64,000 nucleotides of DNA from the NCBI RefSeq assembly GCF_021018805.1, contig NC_086254.1:31495300-31559299 (forward strand), read 5' to 3'. This stretch comes from Prinia subflava (Eukaryota > Chordata > Aves > Passeriformes > Cisticolidae). A program made the translations under genes and the position numbers. A model generated the notes under the pieces. The model was not told the DNA's origin and ran no database searches. It was given only the letters and a program-made list of their open reading frames with translations. This document shows positions 24,501 to 36,500 of the stretch, piece after piece (positions within the stretch are counted from its first letter, which is position 1; every line of letters starts with the position of its first letter).

Positions 24501-27500
24501 TCCCTCCCAGGGCGTGCTGTGAGAGGCAGTGTACAGACTGGTCCTTATCCCATCGGGGATGTGGCAAGAGGGGAAGAACTTGGTCCACAGTGATAGCAGA
24601 GCAGAGGGAAGCTCTCTGCTGGAATATGAACCCTGCTGCAGCCTGGCAGAGCTGGATGCCTCAGAGAAGAACCAGCAGCAAGCAGGGACAGATGAGCTTG
24701 GAGGCCTGGAGCGGGCTGGCTCCTCTCCAGCCCTCCTGGGAGGGTGTGCAGACAGGAGCCAGGAGAGGCTCCAGGAGGGAGGCAGCAAAGCCCATCCAGC
24801 CCAGAGATGCTCTGAACCCCCCTCATGGTTCCACACTCAGCCATCTCATGGCTGAACAAACAGTTGTGCCCTTCACAGCCTCCCAAACTTCCCTGCAGCC
24901 CATTGCCAGAAGAAACAGCCTGGCCCTCCCTTTGCCTCCAGCGCTGAAAAAAAAAAGATTTAAAAAAAAAGAAAGAAAAAAAAAAGGGTCACATTTCTGG
25001 GCAAAGAACCCTCCTTTTGGCAGGAGTGGGTTGCATCAGAAAGAAAAAGCTGACCCCAGATCCACCTCCTTCACTATGTAAGAAAAAAACCCACCAAATT
25101 ACCCTCTGGTTACATGAAAACCAGATCCACCCTTGAAGTCATTTAAAACTGAAACTTCATCCAAGCCTCATTTACCCGCTGATGGATAGGGTGTTGTAAT
25201 GTGTAAGGATAAAGACAGCCTGGAACAGGCTCCGAGGGTTGCAAAATCGCCACCTCCAGAGGATTTTTGGGAAAATGGAAAACTGATTAAAAAAAAAAAT
25301 TAAAAAGCTGACAAAAAGAACATTTAGCCAGATTACTTTCCAGGATGGGTTTATCAGGGACAGCCTCCAAGCCAACACCCACCCCCTCAACAGGCACTGC
25401 TGGGTCTATGTCTCCCTGGGGAGAAAGGGTACAGTGAGAGCCACAGGGTCACTGCCAGCCCAGCCTGACCTCAGCTGGCGGACACGGACTGATCCTGCCT
25501 GGGGGCAGCGGAAAAGCCTGCAGCCTACTCACTCTGGCAAAGAAAAAGAGGTTAAAAAAAAAGACTCTTCCTGCTATTTAGCGCTGTGGATCCCACTGAG
25601 CACAGCCATGTGGTCATCTCCAGGCTTCCCATCACTGGAGGGGGCACCGGAGGGTCAGGTGGCCCCCAGGGAGAAAGAGGAAAAAGACATGTATGTGCAT
25701 GTGAGTAAAACACAAGAAAAACCCATTATGCAACAGCGTGGAGAGTCAAGCAGTGCCTCCTCCCTCTCAATATTTCAGTGGAAGCCCCTGAAGTGGATGC
25801 TGGGCCCGCAGTGGCTGTCAGGAGCTGCAGGAGGGTCCCGGCTCGGCTGCTCCTGCCGGCACACACCGGGATGATCCCCCGAGCAGCCCTGCCCCTGCCC
25901 CTGCCTCGGCTCTGCTGCTGCAACCCAACACCGCCTGCACGGAGAACAAAACCCGGCCACGAGTCCCCGGAGAGGCGGGAGCGGCGGGGCCGGCTGAGTG
26001 CTCCGCTGGCCGGGGGCCAGAGCCCTCAGCACCGCAGGCTGGAGCCCGGCCTGCCCTCGGCTGCTCTGCGAGCCCCTCCGGCCTGCCCAGCCCGGGGCTG
26101 CCCCGTGTGGGGCTGCGGGGCATCAGGCACACAATCCTGATAACGATAAAGGAGATGGGGTTTGTGCAGATCCTGCTCCGTCCCCTTTCTGGTAACATTT
26201 CCCCCTCCTCATAGATGCTATGGCTGGCTCCTCTCCCTGCCAGGCTCTCCTCTCCCCTGGGATGGCTGTGGCTGGCCGCCCCTCCGGCCCCTGCATGTCC
26301 CCGTGTGGGGCTGCGGGGGATCAGGCAGACAATCCTGATAACGATAAAGGAGATGGGGTTTGTGCAGATCCTGCTCCGTCCCCTTTCTAGTAACATTTCC
26401 TCCCTGCCAAGCTGGCTGGCTCCTCTCCCTGCCAGGCTCTCCTCTCCCCTGGGATGCCTGTGGCTGGCCGCCCCTCCAGCCCCTGCACATCCCGTGTGGG
26501 GCTGGGGGGATCAGGCACACAGCCCCACCCGGGCCGGCATTCGCCTGCTGGGACTGCCCCGCACCCGTAATGAACGCCCCGAGCGCGGTCCTGCCCTCCG
26601 CATCCCCCTCGCCAGAAGCCCAGTGTCAGCCCGACAAATCAGGAGCGCATCTCACGCTGGGATTGCTGTTCAGAGTGACACCAGCTCGACCTCTCAAGGC
26701 CACAAGCTGCCCTTCATCGACAAGCCCAAAGCAGACAGCATCGCCTATCAGGTTTCCAGAGGAAGAGCCAGGGCCATTAACAGATGGCTTATCCAGACAG
26801 GACAACAAGAAACCAGCTGAGGCCTCTCATTTGACCTTAACTGGTTTTTCAGAGGACAGGGAGCACGGCTGAGGCATCCAAGGAGGCAAACAATCACCAA
26901 ACCAGCAGCACCTTGTGCCCCAGGGCATCCCTCACCCCCTAGGAACTAAAAGGCGACTCTTCCCTTTCAGTTAAGCACTCAAATCCCTGTGAAACGTTCT
27001 CTCACCTCCCTTGTTGTGCCAGGGAGGAGCCATCCTGGTGCCCAGAGGACCAGTGGGTCCCACTGCCCTTGTTGCTACAACATGCAGGTGGTATTTCTGC
27101 CTCAAGAGAAGATGCAGGTAAAGCTATTTTCCCCTCCAGACTCAGCTCAGCTGTGTCTCAGGTTGCTCTAACAAGGTGCTTCATCTCACCTGTCAGCAAA
27201 CTGGATTTTTTGCTCCAAGCCACTGGATTTTTTGCTATGAAGCAACTGTCTTAACATCACTACCCCAGAGCCAGCAACATCCATGCAGAAAGCACCTTGG
27301 GAGAGGAGATGCTGGGGGCAAAAACAGCTTAGTGGGCTGGAGATGGGACAACAGGGAGTTCCTGATTAGCCAGGGTGACTGGGGCTAGCCTGGACCCCAA
27401 CTCAGAGCCTGGCTCAGCAATCCCTGTCACTCAGTGTGGAGTGAGAGGACCTGGCAGAGAGCTTAGACACCACCTGGGAAGTGGCACCCAGGCAGCAGTG

Positions 27501-30500
27501 CCCCAGCATGCCCAGGCAGCCCACGGGGGCACACAGGGACACACTGGCTGCTCTGTGGGCACCGGGGCTTCCTGCCCAAGCCTCTGCCTGCCACAGCCTC
27601 TGCTGTGCCCCCCAGTCACATGTCCTGTGGCTTCTGAGCCTCTCTTCCTCCCACCCCTGTTCCCCCCTCCAAAATCCTTATCACCTGCAGAGGAAGCTGC
27701 AGGAGATGTGCAGGGAGATTAGGAGATGCTGCCACATTGCTCTGTGGGCTGGGGGAAAGCATGTGAGGAAGAGCCCTTCCCTCCTCCACCCCACACATAC
27801 CCCACGTTAGGGGCTGGAGCAGGGAGGCACAGGTCCTGCCTAGACACAGCTCCTACAGGGCACGGTGGCCTCTTCCCAAGCTGCCCTGCCAGCATCAGCC
27901 TCACGCAGGTGGCCTTCAAGAGCTCTTGAACATCCTCTTGATGTGAGAAGCAGAGGCAGCTGTGGGCTGGCAGCTGCCTGACCTGTTATCGTCAGCACAT
28001 CTCTCCCGCTCACCCTCAGCTGCAAGAAAATATGAGTAAAAAACCAAAGCTGATCCTCCAAGTGAGCAAAGCAGGATGCTGCTACCTTACAGCCTCTGCC
28101 CACAGCCAGTGGTGGGGAGCTGGAGGAGACAGGCAGCAGAGGGCAAATGCCAGGCAAGGGCTCCATCAATCCTTGGAATTCCACACCCTGGAATGTGTTG
28201 GGGCCCCCTCTTGTCCTCCATGGGAATTTTGTCTTTGTGGAGCTGTGGGGTTTTGTACCAAATCCTAGGCTGGGCATTCAGGGCTGCTGGTTGTACCCAC
28301 TCCCACACCAAGGCTGGCACCTCTGAGAGCCCTGGACTCATTGCAGTCACCATACAGGACATGGGAACACATTTCCACCCCAAAGAGCCAGAGCTGCTCC
28401 AGCTGAGGCAAAGCTCTGGTTTTGCTTGTACAGATGCTGCTCTGAAGATGTTGGTGTCCCTGTCCCAGATGAAACCAGGCCGGTAGCAGCCAGCAGAGAG
28501 ACCCTTCAGTCATCGCCCTGTCTGAGAGGCACGAAGTTCCACTGACTCATCTGGAAAAGGGAAGCTCAGCACTGGGGCTCTGGACAGCTGGTCTAGGGAG
28601 GACTCCACAATCCACCCCCAAGGTGACCTTTCCTCTGCATGGCACCACAGGTTCCATCCCTCTCAGCCCTGCTGGGTGGGAAATGCAATGACCTTAAAGG
28701 AGCAGAATAAACCAGAGGGAGGATGGGATGAAGATCTGTGAGCACAGCCCCTGCCTTTGCCACTCTTCCTCCCTCCAGGGAAGATCTCCTTACAGCTGTA
28801 ATGAGATCCCCAGGTGGGCAGGGACAGATTGATGAGGCACCAATACATGCTGTGTCTCAGCATGGAAGAGGGTGAGAGGCTCAGGAAGCTGCTCTACAGG
28901 CAGGTGTCCTTCATGGAAGGGGTGAACAGGGAACCCTTCTGTGCAACAGCTCTGCATCCCTCTCCTGGGCCTTACAGGGTCACCGATGTCCCCAGGCTCT
29001 CAGCCAGCCAGAGTGCTCACTGCCAGTGAGGGGAAGGGGATGGGACCAAGTCAGAAACCAAGCAGGACAGAAGGCAAACGTGGCAATCCAGCAGCTCTGA
29101 ATGCACAGCCCACAGCCTGACAGCCAGAGCCTGGCAGGGCCAGTGAGGAAGCCCTGGCTGAGGTGGATCTGGGGACCCGAGTGTCCAACACCAGCAAACT
29201 CTCCTTGGAGCAATTTGGGGATTTCTGCACTCAACAAAGGTGCCTTCCCAAATTTCATGCCCAGGGGTCATGTCCTGTCACAAAGCAATTGGAGACAAGA
29301 GTGACCACACGTTACCTCCCAGGACAGGGCACAAAGGCAAGGAGTGAAAACCAAAGGACAGAAAAGATTTGTCACAGTGGCATCAAATGTCAGTGATGTT
29401 CAAATGCTGTGACGCAGTTCTCATCCACCCCACCACACCACGCAATCAAGTTTCCATGACAGTGATTTACAGCAGAGGTGCCTGTTGGCCAGGACCCCCA
29501 GTGGGCAGCAGGGAAGTGGCCTGTCCCTGTCCCAGGGCTTGAACTCTGCAGTGTGAGGGCAACACTGGGAAGAGAAGGATGGGAGAAAGATCCCACCTGC
29601 TGCTGCTGAGCTGTTTGAGGTCACCACAACAGCCTGATCTCTTCCTATCCCATGCTCAACTCAAAAGCTGTTCTGAGACTGGCAGGGTTGAGTATTTGCC
29701 AGAGCACAGACAGATGTGACTTCCAGACGTGTGCCCTCCCCTCAATCTCCCTCAGTGCCACTGTCTGCAGAGAGCCCCACGGGCTGGACCATCTCAACCA
29801 ATAAATGCAGGGAGCCACCTCCTCCTGTCACCTCCCCCTGTCACCTCCTCCTCGGATTCTCCACCTGAGTCGCTTCTACCCACCCCAACACAAACAGACG
29901 CAGAGTTAGCAGAGCAGCTGCTGTGAAATCAAACCTGTCCCAATGTGGTTAGAAATGGAAACTGTGACTCCTCTTCCTTCCCACTAGATTTGCTTTATCT
30001 GTACTAACCACGATGGGAGCCCCCTGGGCTGGTTTCACCCTCCAATGCCAAGGCAAGATTTTGGGGGATAACCAGCCAATGGCACCTCCTCACAGCACCA
30101 TCCAGCTGAAGATGTCCAGGCACTGAGCAGACATTATAGGAGCCACACACTGCCCTGGCAGGTGACAGCATTTTCAGTTTATGGGGGAGAAGCAGAAGCT
30201 CATGGTGATGGTGTGAAACAACTTGGAATTGTTCTTTTTACATGACCTCACCTGGGATTTATTTGGCCTCCAGAACTGGAGACCTCTTCCTGTTTGTACT
30301 CCAACCTGCTCCATGGTTCATATCAAACCTGATGTATCAATGTTCCAGAAATTTCATTCCCTCACCTCTAGACCTCTTCACAACATGCCCCAGAGCCTGA
30401 GCTGCAGGGGATTACAGTGACAACATTCCTACTGGCAATGAGACCTTGAGAACAGGCTGACATGTGAGACATGGAAGAGGAAAAAAACCAAAAAAGTCAA

Positions 30501-33500
30501 TTTCTGCTGCTTTATTGGGACACAGAGACAAACAAAGCCAACTCCCCACTGCCCTGGCACTGCTTGGGTTCTGTTTTGGAACCAGTGGCACAGGTTTTTT
30601 GTCTTCTGAAGATGAGGAGGGCTGTGGGCTGGCAGGGATTTACAGGACAAGGACTGCAAGCTCAGGAGAGAAGGAGGGTGTATCCAGAGTGCCCTGGAAT
30701 CCTGGCAGGAGGAGCCAGAGGTGGACGAGTGATGTCTAAGGGACAAGTATCCAAGCACAGGAGCTTGGACAGACAAGGCAGCAGGCTCTGTGTTCTGCTC
30801 TGATGATCCCAGGGGCACGAGAGGCTCACACCAAGAAGGACCTTGAGAGGCAGTGCCCAAATGCTCAGCAAACAAACCCAGCCAGTCCCTGCTCCACCTC
30901 CCGCCAGCTGGGAAGCAGATTTATGGGGTGCAGGCTTTCAGGGCAGGGAGCCAAGGGGGTCAAAGTCCTCTAGGACATTCCCTGCCCCCAGCACGGCCAA
31001 GCCCCCACCTGCAGCCAGCCCCGTTATCTGAGCTGGGCTGAGGATTACAGCACCAGAGGTGAGGAGGAGGAGGAGGAGGAGGGATGAAGGATGCACCAGC
31101 ACATGCAGGGGGGATGTCCTTTAATCACCACACCATCAGCACGGCTGGGAGCAAGTAAACAGGAAAAAGACTTTCAAGCAGCTGTTCTGCCCAGCGTCCC
31201 TGCGGAGCACAGCCTCAGTGACAGCCTTCCTTGATGTGGGAATTTCCAGCTCTGGCTGGTGTGGCCCTGGCACGGGGTGATGCTCAGAGGGAGCAGGATG
31301 GGGCTCTGCACAGGGAAATCCCAGGAGGAGAGGAGCACAGGAGGGGATCAGAGGAGCTCCAGCAAAGATGGGGAGCAGGACAGCTGGAGCAGCTCCCAGA
31401 GGCAGGAGGCAGCAGAGCATCCACAGCATCGCTGTGGGTCACCCAGAGCACAGTGCCCTTCCTGCAGCCATCCCTCCAGGGATGCTTGGGCAGCCAGGAA
31501 CGCTCGGGGGCACCCTACTGACAGCACAAGAAGGGACTGACCAAAACCTCAGAGCCACAAGTGTTTACAAACAGAAGGCAGGACCTGAGGAGGAAAACAA
31601 GGGAGAGGTTAATCCCACATTCTGGAAGGCTCTCCATGGCTCCCCAGCCAGACAAATTCAGGACCCCAGATTAGGCTAAAGAGCCACCAGATCACAGGGG
31701 CAGGAGAGATGGAGCTAAAAAGCAGTTTGAAAATCACAGAGACTATCAGAATATGGACTGGCAGCATCCTTAAAGCTCTGCCGACTTTAGAGGGGCCAGC
31801 TTCTGCTAGAGACATCAGCCCGTGGCTGTTTGGGTGCTCAGGATGCTCCACAATCCTGAACCCTCCTGCCATCCACTGCATCAAGGTGCCCAACAGATGA
31901 CAAGGACATCTATTGTGTCCTTGATTGAGAGGCAGCAAGGTGCTCAGAGATAAGGACACCTGGGACAGGAGGGATGAGCCTGGCAGATCAGAAGCAGACA
32001 GCCCTGGCCTAGAGTTCCAAGCCCTGGGGGATCTTCAGAAAGGCTGAAAATTCTCAGAAAGGAGGAAGTTGCTCATTGGAATCAATGTCTAAAAGCTTTT
32101 TCCACATAAAACAGCACTTTGTGCAAAATAGGTTTTAAAGATTAAAACCTATGGTTTTAAAGATTAAAACCACTTAGAAGGACAGCTTTTTCCAGCACTA
32201 CAGAGTCCCTTTAGGATTGGCTGCTGTCACCATGCCCCTTGCTGAGGGCTCTCCCTGGTCTGGAAGATGCTCTCTCACCACTGTCTGATGTAACACCTCC
32301 GGCAGCAAAACCAAAACCACGCTGGGCGGAACAGATGAGCAGGGAAAAGCCGTGAGATCACCCACCCACCCCGTGCAGGCAGGACAGGCACGGGCATAGG
32401 ATGTGCTGGATCCTCAGCTGATCTCATATGGGACACCAGCAGCAGCAGGCACCATGGCCAGGTGAGCTGAGGAGCCTCACAGGTTTGCTGGGGCAGTCAC
32501 AGGTTTCTGTGAGCATCCCCAGATGTCAGGCACCACACAGCTCTCTCCATACAGCTGCTGTACATGTGTTGAACACACAGAGCTGCTGTCTCCTTTTATC
32601 CTTCTCTAGACAGGTATCCCTCTAGTTGCTCTATTCCAGCATCATCTTCTACCATCCACTTGCCAAGCCTGCTTGGCCAAGGGGAAGACAGGAGGATGTG
32701 GGGGGGAATTTTTCAAAAGCATTGTAAGAGCTTCAAAATTTTCTGATTTCTATTGCCCTTAGACCTCAGAGAGCACTAGAAAAGTAAAAATTCTTCTCCA
32801 CTGACTTCACCCATTTCCGTCTACTGCATGGTAAGGTGCAGCCAATGGTTTTTAAACTCAGAGCTGCTCGGGTTTTCTGTGCTCAAAGGCCCACACCTCC
32901 TCACCACACGCTGCAAGTCCTTCCTGGACTCCCCCCACACCCTCCTTCACTGCGAGCTTTACACTGGGTCTCACAAAACCTGCAGCAGCTGAGGAGCAGG
33001 GACACAGCATGGGGGCTGGCTGCAGCCCTGCCAGGCCACTCAGCTCCTAGAGCCACTGTCACACACCTCTGAGCCCAAAACCAGCAGCCCAGCTCTTGGC
33101 TGACCCAGCATTAAGCACAGACTGTCACTGTTGGCCTCTTCACCTACCAGAGTACAGCTCACCACCAGTGCAGTGCTGGGGTATTCCTACAGCCCTGCAG
33201 GAACAATCACAGGCTGATCTGGAGGAGATCTCACAGCTCCTGCCTGCCAGTCCCATGGCCTGGACGAGATGCTCAGCACAAACTGCCTGACAAGCCAGCA
33301 CCAGCAGGATCCCACTTTGGCAGAGACAGAGGAGCTGGACACACAGTCAAACTGTTCCACTCCCAGCAGCTTCTGAAGTTGCCATCCACAGGCTGAGCTG
33401 CTGCAGCTCATCAACAGCCCTGCAACTCAGGCAGAAGTTTATGTGATGCAGCCAAAACTGCAAGGCAGTCACACGTGAGGGTCTGTTCTGAGAGCTCCTG

Positions 33501-36500
33501 CTCCATTCCAAGTGTTCCCAAGGTTTACATCCTGGCCAGGCTGCCCATCACAGCACACTTTGGCATGGATCAGTTCCAAAACAACAGCCCTAGTGCTCCC
33601 TGGAGGGGAAGGTCCCAGCCAGAGAGCAGTGCCCAGGGTCCTAAGAACACAGAATTTACACAGAGTCTGCTCTCCTGGGCAACTCAGTGGCCAAGCCTGC
33701 TCTGCCCCATGCAGCACCTGGGGACTGGGACCTCAGGAGTGCTCAGGGCAGAGGACTTTAGCACTGACTCCTGCCAAGGCTGCAGAGCCCTTCCTCCTGT
33801 GTCTGCAATCTGTAAGATATGCAGGAGGTCACAGCCTGCTCACAGGGGACAGCCCAGGGGCATCACTGACAGCCAGCATGTCCTGGGGCTGTTCACAGTG
33901 CAGCCACTGCCATCAGATAGCAGAGCCCAGCAAAGGCTTTGAGATAAGGGTGACCATCCTGCTCTGCAAGGCAAGGCAGCCCAAACAGCAGCAGAGACAC
34001 CCAAGACTGGGTTGGGCTCAGCTCCTCAGCTTGGACACGGGGCACATTAAAGTCCTGTGTAAAATCCCATGACAGAACAGCCCCCGGGGACAGGAGGTGA
34101 CAGAGCAGAGCATGGCACCTCCTGGCAGGCACTCTGCAAGGCCAGATGCTCAGATCCAGCTCTGGTGCTCCTGCCGCCACACATGGTGTCCAGCCAACAG
34201 GCAAGGAGAAAGCCAAGCCCTGAAAAATTCAGCCCCTTGATGTTGGTGAGAAATAATCAGTGCAACACTTTGCAAAACCTCTCCAGCACATTCTAATTAG
34301 TGGGCTTGAACCCCATAAGGTGATTCCTTCCCCGTGGCTGTATCCACAGAGGAAGGAACCAGATGGACGGATGATGTGGGTGCAGGTACCAGAGGAAATC
34401 ACTGGCCTCTCGAGCCAGCCAACTTCCAGCTGCTCCCCAGGCTGCAGAGAAGCTTTTGAGATGCCAAGGGAGGAGGTAACGTGTCTTACTGCATGGGGAG
34501 GGGGTTTCTAACCTGCTCCTCCTGGGAGATGCTACCAAGAGTAAAAATGGGATGACAAAGGGATGTGAAGTGAAGGGAGAGGCTGTTTCAGTCTGGAGGT
34601 GAAGGCAGAGCAGAGCTCACTTGCTTTGTGTGTAGCACAAATGCCCTCATAAGCAGGAAAAAACTTGCCCTCAAGAAACTCCCACAGCTGAGCATCAGCA
34701 GGGGAAGCTTCAACCATCCTGACAGTCACAAGCCACGCTCTCCCCTTCCCACCCCAGCCCTTCTGCACCCCCTGCTCCAGGGACCTCAGGGGGAGCTCCC
34801 TCCTCCTGCTCCTGCCCACTGCAGGGGCTGCATCCTGCATGAGTGGGTGGTGGAGCAGGAGGGGACCCTCCAGTGCAAGAGCCATCCTGCACCCCAAGAG
34901 GAGCTCACTCTCAAGTTATTTTACCCTTGAAGACCATTTCTAGCTCACTCGCTTCTTAAGAGCTCCAGGCTCCTCAGCTTAAGCAAATGGCCCCAAAAAA
35001 ATGTAATTAAAAAAGCTGTGCCCCAGTGGACTAATGAAAGAGGTTGGTGCCTGAAACGGCTGAGGCGAGTACAAGCCACACTTCAGAGCCACTTTGCATT
35101 AATATTTTACAGCTCATTTCTTTTCTTTTGCACAGGCGATGGCTTTTCTCCACCTCCAAGGGACTGAGCTCATTTCACTGAAAGCAAGAATGCAACCAGG
35201 GGGTTTTGAGGTTTTTTTTTCTCCTCTCTCTCCCCTATAAAATAAACATCTGCTCCAAATTTTCAGCTCACTCTGAGCAAACTCTCTGAATTTTCTGACG
35301 CGTTTCAAGGCAAACAGTTCAATTTGAAGCTGGCCTATAACCCCCCAGCATGAAAAAGTAAGAATACAAGACCCTTTTTTATTAAAAATAAAGAATCAGT
35401 TAACACGGGAAGTTTAAAAGAAAATAAATGCATAAAAGACAACTGACTTGAGGGATTATGTCTACTTTGCTCTGGGTGCTTAACAAAAGGAATAGAAAAT
35501 TATTATCACTCCTATTGTGGCAGCCAGGCCCTCTGCAGCTTTGCAGAGTTGATTAGCAAGAAAGCAACGCATTGGTAATTAAACCTGGTTGGAACCCTAT
35601 GGATAAAAACAAGTATTAATTGAAAAAAGAAGCTTTTTTTTTCCTTAGGCACAAACCAGGATTGCATTTTGTACAGTTCTGAAGAAGTAGGGAAAGCTTC
35701 TCTGCCCAGGGGAGCTTACCCCTCCTCCCCAGCCCTCAGCTCCTGGAGATTCTCCTCACTCTGGAGTGAGCTGGAGAGCCCAGCAAAGAGCAGGGTCCTG
35801 TCCAAGAGAAGAGGCTCTTCACGTGGCAGCCCAGCTGGCTGGGGGCCCTGCTGTGCCCAGCCAGAGCTGCTCACGGAGGGCAGACGTGGGGGACACACAC
35901 AGTGCCTTTATGCAGCGCTCACAAAGCGCCACACAAGGGGCACAAGGCAGGGGACGAGGACAGGGCTGGCACAGCAGCAGGGCTCCCTGCTCCCGGGCCC
36001 CCTGCACTGCCTGGCTCACGGGCAGGCAAGGCTGGGCAGCCCCATGGTGGCCAAAGAGGCCAGCTGGTCACCTGTCCATCTACAGCACATATGATGCCAC
36101 CCAACCCTTCAGAGAATCATTAGGGCAGGACAAGTCCTCTAAGACCACCCAGCCCAACCATTAACCCAGCACTGCCAGGTCCACCACTGAACCGTGTCCC
36201 CAGGTGCCACAGCCACACAGGCTCCTCCCCAGCCAGCATCCCCCTGGCCCAACCTCCCTGCTGTCAGGAGATGCTGAAGCAGAGAGGCCTTCATCCTTAA
36301 GTGCCAGAAGTTCCTTGCAGAGATCAGTCAGACCCTGCTGCCTTCAGTAATTTGAAATAAAGGGTGGCACATCACCTCTAGGCACGGCAGCATGGCAGAG
36401 TGAGGGAACTCAGACCAACAGCACCACATGTTGAGGCATCAAAGGCACAGAGGACAGGGGTCCCTGGACCTCTCTCCAGCAGTGGGATGACCCTCAGCCA

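Noticed and set aside
23772..24836. 354-codon minus-strand open frame in PLCG1 intron 1
   Set aside because: Low-complexity Ser/Pro/Trp-rich translation, no domain, no flanking splice or promoter logic, and overlapping open frames on the other strand.
25818..26396. 192-codon minus-strand frame with an internally repeated protein sequence
   Set aside because: The protein repeat simply follows the 198 bp DNA repeat (a multiple of three). It starts in no gene context.
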